Positions 18,001 to 28,478 of a DNA stretch of 38,711 nucleotides are shown here, one piece after another. The translations under genes and the position numbers were made by a program. The notes below the pieces were generated by a model. The model was not told the origin of the DNA. It saw only the letters and a program-made list of their open reading frames with translations, and did not search any database. This DNA comes from Desulfobacterales bacterium (lineage in GTDB: Bacteria; Desulfobacterota; Desulfobacteria; Desulfobacterales; CAFBRK01): assembly GCA_021737185.1 (NCBI GenBank), contig JAIPEL010000030.1, positions 1 through 38,711 on the forward strand, written 5' to 3'. How positions within the stretch are numbered: position 1 is the stretch's first letter; every line of letters begins with the position of its first letter.

Positions 18001-18653
18001 CCGGCTACCGGAAAAAAATCGAGCGCATCGGCGACGTCAATCTCGGCGCCATCAAGGAATACGAGGATCTGAAGACCCGTTTCGAGTTTCTCACCGAACA
18101 GCGGGACGACCTGATGCGAGCCATGGAAGACCTTCAAAAGGTGATCCGCAAAATCAACCGGATCACCCGGGAGCGTTTTTTGACCACTTTCGAACAGGTC
18201 AACGAAAAGCTTCAGGATGTGTTCCCGAAGCTGTTCGAAGGGGGCACGGCCAAGCTGGTGCTCACAGATCCGGGCAATCCCCTGGAAACCGGGGTGGGAT
18301 ACCTGATTCAGCCCCCCGGAAAAAAGCTGACTCGGATGAGCCTCCTGTCCGGAGGAGAGAAAGCCCTGTCGGCGATCGCGTTCATATTTTCCATCTTTCT
18401 CATTCGTCCGACATCGTTCTGCCTCATGGACGAAATAGACGCACCCCTGGACGAGGCCAATGTATACCGCTTCAACGACCTGCTGAAAGTGATCGGCGAA
18501 AAGTCACAGGTCATCATGGTGACCCACAACAAAAGAAGCATGGAGTTTGCCGACACGCTCTTTGGCATCACCATGGAAAAAAAGGGGGTCTCCAAGGTCG
18601 TGTCGGTGAATCTGAATCGGGCAGATTCTGAAACCACCGCGGCCCTCAACTGA
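15030..18653 (+). CDS. smc: Chromosome segregation protein SMC
   Basis: This 1207-residue condensin ATPase has an N-terminal head with Walker A GPNGCGKS at 31-38. A long coiled coil (about 170-500) follows, then a globular hinge at about 520-670 rich in glycine and hydrophobics. The return coiled coil spans about 680-1030. The C-terminal head has the ABC signature LSGGEKALS near 1104 and Walker B with DEIDAPLDEAN near 1132. SMC dimers compact and help segregate the chromosome with ScpA/ScpB, which are not in this window. The ATG follows GAGGAG at about 15014-15019. ftsY follows after 118 bp on the same strand, a neighbour relationship seen in other bacteria. Confidence 0.97.
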   Translation: MKLKKLELIGFKSFVDRASIPFPPGISAIVGPNGCGKSNVVDALRWVMGEQSVKQLRGKSMEDIIFAGTDGRPPLNMAEVSVTLLNDNGSAPEELRDYSEIQVTRRLYRSGESAYLINKQPCRLKDVHNLFMGSGMGAKTYAVIQQGNIGAITDAGPEERRLFIEEAAGITRYKTRKNEALRKVESTRQNLLRVSDIVTEVQRQMNGLKRQAKKAERFQKFQERIRRLDVLLCLNDYDELTGQITKTENLLKDLQDTDIEHSSRLKQLDAAVEEIKLKRWQKDQQIADQKNRKFEGQRRLDRLESDTAHLHEEIKRLDPEIADLQGAGTELEEKGAAIAGEIEQGRQENAELKEQMVRIEGELRAEREKSEDVRARLNALNESLEAAKSEMMELVAQEARYNNICQNAESNKESLRRRLKRADEEEALARRRIEETGTRKEAARRQIDELRAQIEDMKIRIREAQNHLDERAACLGETIKKVQTLDLERKTCRSRHAALKKMEDNFEWYKDGVRAIMKPASEVASFESDDRSAFASDVLGLMADIVEPESSFETALEAVLGESLQYILVRDQQAGVSAIDYLQRSGAGRGGFVPASGLKNPDQHSPASSTAERLLLNHVTVKPGFEAIVETLIGHVTVAEDLAEATALWNQNGRRRTVVTKNGDVVNQQGVLIGGSPENLSGILAKKQEIKALEKEAEGFDEKIEEAKREQARLEEEVRSLETELQLQIEEKNAAVEREIDAEKQLYKATEDAKQAERHLEIVRLEQDQLLGEESDIDDQMMEYNRLLKDIERRVEAAQATVSQRNQEIQAVSEELERYHQGTVDLKVKLTSLQASIENSDNTLRRLQEFYQDGQTRLQQVQRDIAVKKERRRESEHKIAQTETELSRLYEEMKRIEEAIDISKADYQQIDASLQEIDGQVSDIRNLRENTLQKIRLVEVELSQHRSNKDHILQRLAERYGKSIEELQREFSDTMEAAGEDSRKTLEEKLAGYRKKIERIGDVNLGAIKEYEDLKTRFEFLTEQRDDLMRAMEDLQKVIRKINRITRERFLTTFEQVNEKLQDVFPKLFEGGTAKLVLTDPGNPLETGVGYLIQPPGKKLTRMSLLSGGEKALSAIAFIFSIFLIRPTSFCLMDEIDAPLDEANVYRFNDLLKVIGEKSQVIMVTHNKRSMEFADTLFGITMEKKGVSKVVSVNLNRADSETTAALN

Positions 18654-18771
18654 TAGTCACCTTTCGGGATTCATGATGCCGCGAAATGAATAATTTGCTG
18701 CCGTTATACGAACTCGCCCCAAAGGATACCTAACATCAGCACAGGCCAAAATATCATCGAAGTTAATCAAT

Positions 18772-19881
18772 ATGGCAATCAGATGGTTTAAAAAAAATAA
18801 ATCGGGCGACGATGCGTCAGCGTCCCGGGCCGGCGAGGAATCCAGGGAAAATGCGGATGTCGACTCCCCGAAGGGACCGCCGGCTGCCGCCGGCAGCGAC
18901 GATTCGGCTCAGGAATCGGAACCCATCGAGCCGAAAACCTGCGCTGCTGGGGATCAGCAGATCGAGGAGTCGAAATCCGGCTTTTTCGGGCGCCTGCGCA
19001 AGGGCCTGAGCAAAACCCGTGAAATTCTGACCACCGATATCGACGATCTCTTTCTCGGCAAGAAGGAACTGGATGCAGCGATCCTCGAAGAGCTCGAAGA
19101 ACGTCTGATCACGGCGGATCTGGGAGTTCAGACGACCATGGCGCTCATGGAAAAGATCTCCAAACGGGCGCGGAAAATCTCGGGCCCCCAGGATCTGAAA
19201 GCCGCGATCAAAGAAGAAATTCTTTCGATGATCGTCGGCGCAAAGCCACATCCGCCGGAAAAGCCCGCCTCCCGCCCCCGGGTCATCCTCGTTCTGGGAG
19301 TCAACGGCGTCGGCAAAACAACCACCATTGGAAAACTTGCCGCCCGGGCGGCCTCAGAAGGACAAAAAGTCCTGATCGCCGCGGCCGACACCTTCCGCGC
19401 CGCCGCCATCGAGCAGTTGGAAATCTGGGCCAAACGAGCCGGTGCGGACTTTGTCCGGCATAAAGACGGGGCAGATCCGGCGGCAGTCGCCTTTGACAGC
19501 ATCGAAGCGGCCATCGCCCGCGACATGGATCTGGTCCTGGTGGACACTGCGGGCCGGCTCCACACGAAAGTCAACCTGATGGCGGAACTAAAGAAAATCA
19601 AGAGAACCATCGGAAAGAAAATCCCCGATGCCCCCCACGAATCCCTGCTGGTGCTCGATGCGACCACGGGCCAGAACGCCTTGTCTCAGGCCAAACTCTT
19701 CCACGAAGAAGTCGGCATAACCGGCCTGGTGATGACCAAACTCGACGGGACTGCAAAAGGAGGGGTCGTCGTGTCGGTCTGCAATTCCATGCAGCTCCCC
19801 CTCCATTATATCGGTGTGGGAGAAAAGATCGACGACCTTCAGCCGTTCGATCCGGAGCAGTACGTGGACGCTATCGTCTGA
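18772..19881 (+). CDS. ftsY: Signal recognition particle receptor FtsY
   Basis: This 369-residue SRP GTPase receptor guides ribosomes carrying membrane proteins to the Sec translocon. The first 70 residues are acidic and low in complexity, like the membrane-associating A domain. The helical N domain (about 75-160) follows, then the G domain with GVNGVGKTTTIGKLA (about 177-191), the DTFRAAAIEQL box, DTAGR and TKLDGTAKGG. The final VGEKIDDLQPFDP is typical. No strong ribosome binding site precedes the ATG. A hairpin followed by TTTT lies downstream. Confidence 0.97.
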   Translation: MAIRWFKKNKSGDDASASRAGEESRENADVDSPKGPPAAAGSDDSAQESEPIEPKTCAAGDQQIEESKSGFFGRLRKGLSKTREILTTDIDDLFLGKKELDAAILEELEERLITADLGVQTTMALMEKISKRARKISGPQDLKAAIKEEILSMIVGAKPHPPEKPASRPRVILVLGVNGVGKTTTIGKLAARAASEGQKVLIAAADTFRAAAIEQLEIWAKRAGADFVRHKDGADPAAVAFDSIEAAIARDMDLVLVDTAGRLHTKVNLMAELKKIKRTIGKKIPDAPHESLLVLDATTGQNALSQAKLFHEEVGITGLVMTKLDGTAKGGVVVSVCNSMQLPLHYIGVGEKIDDLQPFDPEQYVDAIV

Positions 19882-19945
19882 GGCGATACAACGCAGGCAG
19901 GGGGTGGTGACAGCAGCTCCGCCGCTGCCGCCACATTCTGGCAGC

Positions 19946-19972
19946 GCCCCAAAACGCTATTTTGGGCCTTTT
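19946..19972 (+). terminator. Probable intrinsic terminator of ftsY
   Basis: CCCAAAA (19948-19954) pairs with TTTTGGG (19960-19966) around CGCTA, with an extra flanking GC pair possible, and is followed by CCTTTT. It separates ftsY from the HU promoter. Confidence 0.6.
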
Positions 19973-20005
19973 ACGGCAAAATGAAGCCTCAACCGCTGAA
20001 TTCTG

Positions 20006-20034
20006 TTGACATACAGACAAGCCTGCTGTAAAGA
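20006..20034 (+). promoter_or_regulatory. Sigma-70-type promoter for the HU gene
   Basis: TTGACA (20006-20011), a 17-bp spacer and TAAAGA (20029-20034). The -35 box is perfect and the -10 box imperfect. It lies about 50 bp before the HU start. Confidence 0.6.
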
Positions 20035-20084
20035 GCCTTGAAAATCAAGGAGGTAAACGCACAACAACCAAAAGGGGGAAAGAG

Positions 20085-20357
20085 ATGACAAAAGCCGAAC
20101 TCATTGAAAAAATGGCAAAGGATGCCGGAATCTCCAAGGCCGCTGCCACCGAGGCGCTCAATGCCTTTACCGACGGCATCACCAAGACCCTGAAGAAGAA
20201 AGACGGCAAGGTGACGTTGGTTGGATTCGGGACTTTTCAGAAGGTTCGCCGCAAGGCCCGCAAGGGACGAAATCCCCAGACCGGCGAAGCAATCAAGATC
20301 AAGGCCTCCAATGCGGTGAAGTTCAAACCTGGAAAGAAGCTGAGCGAAGCGGTCTAA
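20085..20357 (+). CDS. DNA-binding protein HU
   Basis: This 90-residue histone-like protein begins MTKAELIEKMAKDAGISKAA. It carries the family signature GFGTFQKVRRKARKGRNPQTG at about 46-66, including the arm that wraps into the minor groove, and ends KFKPGKKLSEAV. It binds DNA as a dimer and shapes the nucleoid. AAAGGGGGAAAGAG precedes the ATG. A good promoter and a strong terminator make it a single-gene transcript. HU and IHF are hard to separate by eye; the residues favour HU. Confidence 0.95.
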   Translation: MTKAELIEKMAKDAGISKAAATEALNAFTDGITKTLKKKDGKVTLVGFGTFQKVRRKARKGRNPQTGEAIKIKASNAVKFKPGKKLSEAV

Positions 20358-20379
20358 CCCCGGTGTGACTTTACCATGA

Positions 20380-20419
20380 GAAAGGGCGGCAGATTCGCCG
20401 AATCTGCCGCCCTTTCTTT
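20380..20419. terminator. Bidirectional terminator between HU and acylphosphatase genes
   Basis: GAAAGGGCGGCAGATT (20380-20395) pairs with AATCTGCCGCCCTTTC (20401-20416) around CGCCG: 16 bp, perfect, followed by TTT on the + strand. It lies between convergent genes and can serve both. Confidence 0.85.
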
Positions 20420-20444
20420 GATGAACAGCGGCCTGCCGCCCGCC

Positions 20445-20735
20445 TCAATAGGCGATGCTGAATCCAGTATACTCTCCGCTGTAATCTTCCCATTTGATAT
20501 GCACCTCGTTGACGGCGGCAGGCGGATCTCCATGCCGGCACCACTGCAGCATCTCATCCACCGGTGTTTTTTCACCTTCAAGCACCGCTTCCACGGTGCC
20601 GTCCCGCCGATTTCTGACCCATCCGGAAACACCACACCGCTCGGCAGCGCGCGCCGTATTGGCGCGGAAAAACACACCCTGCACCCTTCCGGTGATGATG
20701 ACGTGGGCCCGCACCTGATCGTTTCCCTGGCTCAT
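20445..20735 (-). CDS. acyP: Acylphosphatase
   Basis: This 96-residue enzyme hydrolyses acyl phosphates such as carbamoyl phosphate. GRVQGVFFR (catalytic Arg24) and GWVRN (catalytic Asn42) are the two defining motifs, and the length is standard. It is the last gene of the long minus-strand run, 131 bp downstream of ligA. That gap holds a TTTTAGGCA repeat cluster, so it may be transcribed separately. Confidence 0.95.
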   Translation of the reverse strand: MSQGNDQVRAHVIITGRVQGVFFRANTARAAERCGVSGWVRNRRDGTVEAVLEGEKTPVDEMLQWCRHGDPPAAVNEVHIKWEDYSGEYTGFSIAY

Positions 20736-20816
20736 AACAACCTCCGCAAATCCCTATGCAGCAAAGCGCCAAAGCGCTTCAATCCAGCGTTTTTCCAAAG
20801 GGGCTCTTACTCCACC

Positions 20817-20856
20817 ATTTTAGGCATTTTAGGCATTCTATGAATTTTAGGCATTT
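20817..20856. repeat. Short TTTTAGGCA tandem repeats
   Basis: ATTTTAGGC occurs twice in tandem (20817-20834) and again at about 20844, in the gap between ligA and the acylphosphatase gene. It may be a degenerate simple repeat; no function is assigned. Confidence 0.6.
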
Positions 20857-20866
20857 ATATCATGAC

Positions 20867-23607
<2,741 letters not shown>

Positions 23608-23627
23608 CTCCTACCCAAATTCATTCT

Positions 23628-23652
23628 CGCGCAGAGGCGCTGAGGCGCAGAG
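23628..23652. repeat. Short CGCAGAGGCGC dispersed repeat
   Basis: CGCGCAGAGGCGCTGAGGCG and following CAGAG form a compact 9- to 10-base periodic repeat, of the type recalled as frequent in environmental proteobacterial genomes. It lies just upstream of the nucleoside phosphorylase gene. Confidence 0.5.
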
Positions 23653-23718
23653 AACAAACAAAGATCAAAAATAGAAAAATGATTTGTGAATCCTTGATGA
23701 TCAATGCTGTCTACACGA

Positions 23719-23839
23719 GATCCTGGATGCTTGATGCTCGATACTGGATAAACCTTGACGGTCTTTCTTTCGCCCTTATCGAGGATCCAGGATCCAGCAT
23801 CCAGGCTCCAGCATCCAGGATCAAGGATCAAGGATCCAG
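23719..23839. repeat. Inverted-repeat element with heptanucleotide-repeat arms, copy 2
   Basis: The left arm has four 7-mers (GATCCTG, GATGCTT, GATGCTC, GATACTG; 23719-23746). The right arm has eight 7-mers of the GATCCAG/CATCCAG/GATCAAG type (23784-23839). The core contains AAACCTT, CTTTCTT and GCC in the same order as the reverse strand of the copy at 5995-6088. It fills the gap between the small PC4-like gene and the nucleoside phosphorylase gene. Confidence 0.85.
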
Positions 23840-23842
23840 TAC

Positions 23843-24094
23843 CTACTGCGGGGCGGCCCGAGAGGACAGCTCCTCTTTGACCTCGTCGATGATATCATAC
23901 AGCCAGATCAGGTCCTCCATGCTCAGCCGGCCGGCTTTTCGCTGACTCTCGTTTCCGTCCTTCCGCTGAAAGACGCGAGGGCCGATCTGCACCTTTGGTT
24001 CTCCCTCCGCGTATTGGTTGATGGAAACGACCAGACCGGTCTCCTCACACTGCCACTTCTTCAATACCTTGTCCTTGGAAGGATCAAATGCCAT
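23843..24094 (-). CDS. Small conserved protein, possibly PC4-like
   Basis: This 83-residue protein begins MAFDPSKDKVLKKWQCEETG, with an ATG after GAGGAG. From about residue 22 the pattern SINQYAEGEPKVQIGPRVF, then KDG, a basic KAGRLS turn, and the helix MEDLIWLYDIIDEV, resembles the strand-strand-strand-helix layout of PC4-type single-strand nucleic-acid-binding proteins. This likeness is my inference from pattern, not an established assignment. No enzyme motif is visible. A competing-hairpin structure lies about 30 bp upstream. Confidence 0.65.
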   Translation of the reverse strand: MAFDPSKDKVLKKWQCEETGLVVSINQYAEGEPKVQIGPRVFQRKDGNESQRKAGRLSMEDLIWLYDIIDEVKEELSSRAAPQ

Positions 24095-24121
24095 GTGTCA
24101 TCTCCTCGTCTGCGTCCGGCA

Positions 24122-24171
24122 GCCCCATGAACCATGATGGGGCCGACCGGCTTTTCGCCGCTCGGCCCCAT
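24122..24171 (-). promoter_or_regulatory. Two mutually exclusive hairpins upstream of the PC4-like gene
   Basis: ATGGGGCCGA (24137-24146) pairs with TCGGCCCCAT (24162-24171), with a further CGGC/GCCG pairing inside. The ATGGGGC of the same arm can instead pair with GCCCCAT at 24122-24128. The two folds share one arm, so only one can form. Confidence 0.5.
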
Positions 24172-24235
24172 CCGGATGCAAAGGATGCCTTGCCGAAGTC
24201 GTCCGGCTGCGTCTTTGATATGATTCTTTTCATAA

Positions 24236-24276
24236 ATAAAATCGCGGCAGCGATTTTATGCGGCAGCGATTTTATG
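24236..24276 (-). terminator. Hairpin with duplicated arm at the glyS stop codon
   Basis: ATAAAATCGC (24236-24245) pairs with GCGATTTTAT (24250-24259) around GGCA. CGGCAGCGATTTTATG is present twice in tandem (24245-24260 and 24261-24276), and the glyS TAA (24272-24274) lies in the second copy. The same hairpin with a different loop follows the CBS-ACT gene at 8409. Confidence 0.6.
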
Positions 24277-26347
24277 TCGAAATTCGGGAAAAATCCGCAA
24301 ACTGATCGAACAGCCCGGCAATGCCGGACAAAAGTGCCAACCGGTTCGTACGGATGCGAGCATTGTCGGTGAGCACCATCACCCCCTCGAAAAAGGCGTC
24401 CACCGGCTCCCGCAGCGCTGCAATCTCCCGCAGCGCCTGGTCGTATTCTCCCGCGGCCAGATGTCCTTTCACGGAAGCCGATACTCGCTCGAATGCATCG
24501 CGCAGGGCGGTTTCGCTCTCATCCTCGAACAGGGAAGGATCGACCCGGTCCGCGCCGAGGGTCTCGCCCTGGCGAATGATGTTGACCACCCGCTTGAATG
24601 CCACGGCCAACGGTTCAAAATCCGGGGCCTTGCGCAGGTTGTCAAGGGCGCGGACGCGGTCCCAGACGTCAGGTACGCTGTCTGCCGAGACCTCCAGAAC
24701 CGCAGCGACGGCATCCTTGGCGAACCCTTCTTCGGCAAGAAGGTGGGCCATGCGGTTTTTCAGAAACATATAAACGAGATCGGCGATCTTTTCAGGGGGG
24801 TTGTCGCTCTTTTCGGCGAACATGGCCGCACTTTTTGCGATCAGGGCCTTCAACGAAAAGGAAAATCTTCGGTGAAGCAGGATCTGGACGATGCCGATCC
24901 CCTGGCGCCTTAAGGCGTAAGGATCGGCAGCGCCGGTGGGAATGAGTCCGACACTGAAGCACCCCACGATGGAATCGATCTTGTCGGCGATGGCCAGCAC
25001 CGATCCGATTTCCCCTTCCGGGAGTACGCCCCCAGATCGCACAGGGCGGTAATGTTCCTCGATGGCAGCCGCTACCCCAGGCGGTTCGTTTTTTGCGGCG
25101 GCATACACCCGACCCATGACTCCCTGCAGCTTTGGAAATTCACCGACGACTTCGCTGATAAGGTCCGCTTTGCAAAGGTATGCGGCGCGCCCCGCCTGGT
25201 CCCTGAGTCCGGCGCCGCCGGCGGCTTCGGCCAGATATTCGGCCATGTCTTTGACCCGCAACATCTTTTCGTACATCGAACCGAGCCGGGCTTGAAACAA
25301 CACTCCTTTAAGCTGTTTTACCCATTCGTCGAAAGAAGCGCCCATGTCGCTCCGGTAGAAGAACCGGCCGTCTTCCAATCGCGCCCGTATAACGCGCTCA
25401 TGTCCGGTGGCCACCAGCTTCATGTCCCGGGTCCGGGTGTTGTTCACGGCGACAAAACACGGCATCAGTCTTCCGTCAGCGTCGATGATTGCAAAATACT
25501 TCTGATGTTCCCGCATGGCGGTAATCAATATTTCGTCTGGAATTTCGAGAAATTTGGTCTCGAAATTGCCGACGACAGGCACCGGAAGCTCTACCAGGTT
25601 CGTCACGGTATCGAGCAATTCTTCATCGGGCAGGATCCGTCCCCCCGAGCGCTGGGCGGCCTCTCGAACCAGCGTGTCCACCTGGCGGCGGCGCTCTTCG
25701 ATATCGGCAATGACATGGGCCTTGCCGAGCGCTTCAAGATACTCTTCCGGCCGATTGATCTTGATCTTCTTCGGGCTCATGAAATAGTGGCCGCGGGTGA
25801 ATCGTCCGCTCTTCACGTTTCCGATAAAGAAGGTGATCACCTTTTCGCCGAGGAGGGCAAGGATGTGGTGGACGGGACGGGCGAACTCGACGGCCAGATC
25901 CGCCCATCGCATCCGCTTCGGGAAGGGGGTCGCCAAAATGACCTCAGGCAGAATTTCCTTCAGCAGAGTGCGCGTGGCCAGCCCTCGTTCAGTTTTTGTC
26001 CCGCAAAGATAGCGCCCCTTTTCCGTTTCCGTGATCGACAGCTTCGACAGCGGCAGTCCGATCTTTTCGGCGAACTTCTCCGCAGCCACGGTGGGGCGCC
26101 CCTGTTCGTCGTAACCGACCTTTTCCGGTGGACCGATCAATTCAGTGGTCACCGACTTTTGCTTCAGGGCAACATCGAAGACTTCCACGGATAGCCGTCT
26201 CGGTGTTCCGTATGTCTTTGCAGCGCCGTGGTCGATACGGGCGCCTTCCAACCGTTTCATCAGGTTCGAGGACAGCGCATCGAGCGCCGGCTGGATATAT
26301 CCGGCAGGGATTTCTTCTGTCCCAATCTCAACAAGTAGACGCTCCAT
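24272..26347 (-). CDS. glyS: Glycyl-tRNA synthetase beta subunit
   Basis: This 691-residue subunit begins MERLLVEIGTEEIPAGYI, the standard opening of GlyS. It pairs with GlyQ to charge tRNA-Gly. The C-terminal third, with the helical DALR-like anticodon-binding region, is intact, and the length is normal. The ATG at 26347 follows GAGGTGA; the frame extends 14 codons upstream without a better start. glyQ lies 121 bp upstream in the same run, with a 13-bp perfect hairpin between them. The stop codon is inside a hairpin repeat. Confidence 0.97.
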   Translation of the reverse strand: MERLLVEIGTEEIPAGYIQPALDALSSNLMKRLEGARIDHGAAKTYGTPRRLSVEVFDVALKQKSVTTELIGPPEKVGYDEQGRPTVAAEKFAEKIGLPLSKLSITETEKGRYLCGTKTERGLATRTLLKEILPEVILATPFPKRMRWADLAVEFARPVHHILALLGEKVITFFIGNVKSGRFTRGHYFMSPKKIKINRPEEYLEALGKAHVIADIEERRRQVDTLVREAAQRSGGRILPDEELLDTVTNLVELPVPVVGNFETKFLEIPDEILITAMREHQKYFAIIDADGRLMPCFVAVNNTRTRDMKLVATGHERVIRARLEDGRFFYRSDMGASFDEWVKQLKGVLFQARLGSMYEKMLRVKDMAEYLAEAAGGAGLRDQAGRAAYLCKADLISEVVGEFPKLQGVMGRVYAAAKNEPPGVAAAIEEHYRPVRSGGVLPEGEIGSVLAIADKIDSIVGCFSVGLIPTGAADPYALRRQGIGIVQILLHRRFSFSLKALIAKSAAMFAEKSDNPPEKIADLVYMFLKNRMAHLLAEEGFAKDAVAAVLEVSADSVPDVWDRVRALDNLRKAPDFEPLAVAFKRVVNIIRQGETLGADRVDPSLFEDESETALRDAFERVSASVKGHLAAGEYDQALREIAALREPVDAFFEGVMVLTDNARIRTNRLALLSGIAGLFDQFADFSRIST

Positions 26348-26372
26348 AGTCACCTCATCGGCAAGTTTGCGA

Positions 26373-26403
26373 GTCATGCCTCCGGGCAAGCCGGAGGCAT
26401 GAC
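26373..26403 (-). other. 13-bp perfect hairpin between glyQ and glyS
   Basis: GTCATGCCTCCGG (26373-26385) pairs with CCGGAGGCATGAC (26391-26403) around GCAAG. It lacks a T run. A GTTTCGCGAAAC palindrome lies about 22 bases further right, linked by an AC-rich stretch. It could tune the ratio of the two subunits' mRNAs. Confidence 0.6.
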
Positions 26404-26468
26404 GGGTGAATCGCTCGTTTGTCTTGTTTCGCGAAACGCGGTGCTTCCATCCACTGGCGGAAGCGACG

Positions 26469-27344
26469 TTATTGCCGCCGCCCGAGCAGGGGATATCCCA
26501 TCTTTTCGCGCTGCTTCAGATAGGCTTCGGCGCCTGCACGAGCCAGGTTCCGAATCCGTGCGATGTAGCCGGTACGCTCGGTCACGCTGATGGCGCCGCG
26601 GGCGTCGAGTAGATTGAACGCGTGGGAACATTTCAAGCAGTATTCGTAGACGGGCAAAACCAACTCCTCGCCCACACACCGATTCGCCTCTGCTTCATAC
26701 CGGTTGAAAAGCTCCAGAAGCATCGGCACATCGGCCTTTTCGAAGTTGTAGGTCGACTGTTCCACTTCCTGCTGGTGGTGCACATCGCCGTAAGTCACTC
26801 GATCGTTCCACCTCAGGTCGAATACGCTGTCAACACCCTGCAAGTACATGGCGATGCGCTCCAACCCGTATGTGAGCTCCACCGGTATCGGATTCAGCTC
26901 GATACTGCCGCAGATTTGAAAATAGGTGAACTGGGTGATCTCCATCCCGTCGAGCCATACCTCCCATCCGAGCCCCGATGCCCCCAGCGTGGGAGACTCC
27001 CAGTCGTCTTCCACGAACCGGATGTCGTGATCCAACGGATCGATGCCCAGCACCTTGAGGCTGTCAAGATACTGTTTCTGGACGTCCAGCGGGGAGGGTT
27101 TGAGAATCACCTGGTATTGGTAATAATGCTGCAACCGGTTCGGATTCTCTCCGTAACGGCCGTCTGTGGGACGTCTGGAGGGCTGAACGTAGGCCACATC
27201 CCACGGTTCGGGTCCCAGCGCCTTGAGCAATGTGGTGGGATGAAAAGTGCCTGCACCGACTTCCATATCGTATGGCTGGGCCAGCACACAGCCCTTTTTG
27301 GCCCAGAATTGATTAAGGGCGAAAATCACGTCCTGAAAATTCAT
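26469..27344 (-). CDS. glyQ: Glycyl-tRNA synthetase alpha subunit
   Basis: This 291-residue catalytic subunit of the alpha2beta2 enzyme begins [19 protein letters not shown]. It carries the class II blocks [36 protein letters not shown] and [15 protein letters not shown]. Length is typical. The ATG overlaps the TGA of the upstream GHMP kinase gene (ATGA), showing co-translation. Confidence 0.98.
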   Translation of the reverse strand: MNFQDVIFALNQFWAKKGCVLAQPYDMEVGAGTFHPTTLLKALGPEPWDVAYVQPSRRPTDGRYGENPNRLQHYYQYQVILKPSPLDVQKQYLDSLKVLGIDPLDHDIRFVEDDWESPTLGASGLGWEVWLDGMEITQFTYFQICGSIELNPIPVELTYGLERIAMYLQGVDSVFDLRWNDRVTYGDVHHQQEVEQSTYNFEKADVPMLLELFNRYEAEANRCVGEELVLPVYEYCLKCSHAFNLLDARGAISVTERTGYIARIRNLARAGAEAYLKQREKMGYPLLGRRQ

Positions 27345-28459
27345 TTCTCAGTCCTCTGTCCGCTTGGGGTTGAAACGGTCTGCAACAGCGATTTTATGTC
27401 CGGATCTAGTTGGCATAAAAGACCGCGGGAATCAACCCTTACCTCCAGCAGCCGAGCCGTCCGACGGGTTGACAGAATCTCGCGCCAGACACGGTGCAGT
27501 TCTTCCATGTCGTCCTCCCCCCCCAGCGCCCAGAGGCAGCCTCCCCCACCGGCGCCGGAAAAACGAGCACCGCATCCCAATTGCCCAGCGGCTGAATACA
27601 GCCGCCGTCCGATGTCGTCCAAGACGTCAGGCGTCATTTCCAATCGGATGGCGGTTTCCTGGTTCATCAGACGACCGGCGGTTCGAATATCCATTCGGCG
27701 CAGGCTCTCGGAAAAACGGTGGACGAGATCGACAATCCGCATCCACCTCTTTCTGTCACGGCCGGCAAGGAACCGATCCACCCATTGCCCGTTGATGTCT
27801 TTTGACTCGTGGGGTTCTCCGGCATACGCCACCAGAAGCCGCTTTTCCAGATGCCCATACTTTACCGATTTTACCAGAACCTCCCTGCGATAGTCGCCAG
27901 CGTGGATCCTTTTCTTCCAATGCCAGAGGTTTACTCCTCCGAAGGCTGCGGCCAACTGGTCTTGTATGCCGCACGGCACCCGCGCCACCGCCGATTCGAG
28001 GCCGTGGGCCAGCAGGGCCACCTCTTTGCGGGACATGCGCCTTTCTCCTCCTGCCTCGGCGATTTTTGCCAGCGCACCGATCAGGGCCACCATGGCCACA
28101 GAAGAACCGCCGAGCGCGCTGCGCACCGGAGAGTGGGAATCGATCTGGATCTCGACGCCCTCCAAACCGAAGTAGAGTGCAACGGCGAAAATCAAGCCAA
28201 GCGGGTGGTCCAACGGCGCCTGCTCCGGCGGAAATTCGGCCGGCGCAAAACCGGTGGAAGATACCCGAACGACGCGCCTGCGGCAGGCGAGGAGCCTGAC
28301 CGATGTTCGCAAATCCAGTGCGATGTTGACCGTGGCGGGTGAATACCGGATCAGCGGATAACAAAACGTGGCAATGTCAAGGGTGCCGCCCATGTCCACC
28401 CGGCAGGGCGCAGAAGCGGTCACCGGCTGGTTTTCGAGGAATTTCCTGAACTCGGTCAC
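27341..28459 (-). CDS. GHMP-family sugar kinase-like protein
   Basis: This 372-residue protein carries the three GHMP kinase motifs. They are an N-terminal [13 protein letters not shown] (17-29), the phosphate-binding [15 protein letters not shown] (109-123) and a C-terminal [11 protein letters not shown] (about 310-320). It probably phosphorylates a sugar or sugar phosphate; heptose-7-phosphate kinase and galactokinase are the nearest known types. It starts with GTG after GGAAGCGAAA, 19 bp from the recO stop, and overlaps glyQ by 4 bases. The last 20 or so residues are encoded by sequence containing the same 15-mer that forms the glyS stop hairpin, so the tail may be a late addition. Confidence 0.8.
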   Translation of the reverse strand: MTEFRKFLENQPVTASAPCRVDMGGTLDIATFCYPLIRYSPATVNIALDLRTSVRLLACRRRVVRVSSTGFAPAEFPPEQAPLDHPLGLIFAVALYFGLEGVEIQIDSHSPVRSALGGSSVAMVALIGALAKIAEAGGERRMSRKEVALLAHGLESAVARVPCGIQDQLAAAFGGVNLWHWKKRIHAGDYRREVLVKSVKYGHLEKRLLVAYAGEPHESKDINGQWVDRFLAGRDRKRWMRIVDLVHRFSESLRRMDIRTAGRLMNQETAIRLEMTPDVLDDIGRRLYSAAGQLGCGARFSGAGGGGCLWALGGEDDMEELHRVWREILSTRRTARLLEVRVDSRGLLCQLDPDIKSLLQTVSTPSGQRTEK

Positions 28460-28478
28460 TTTCGCTTCCTGCTTCCGA

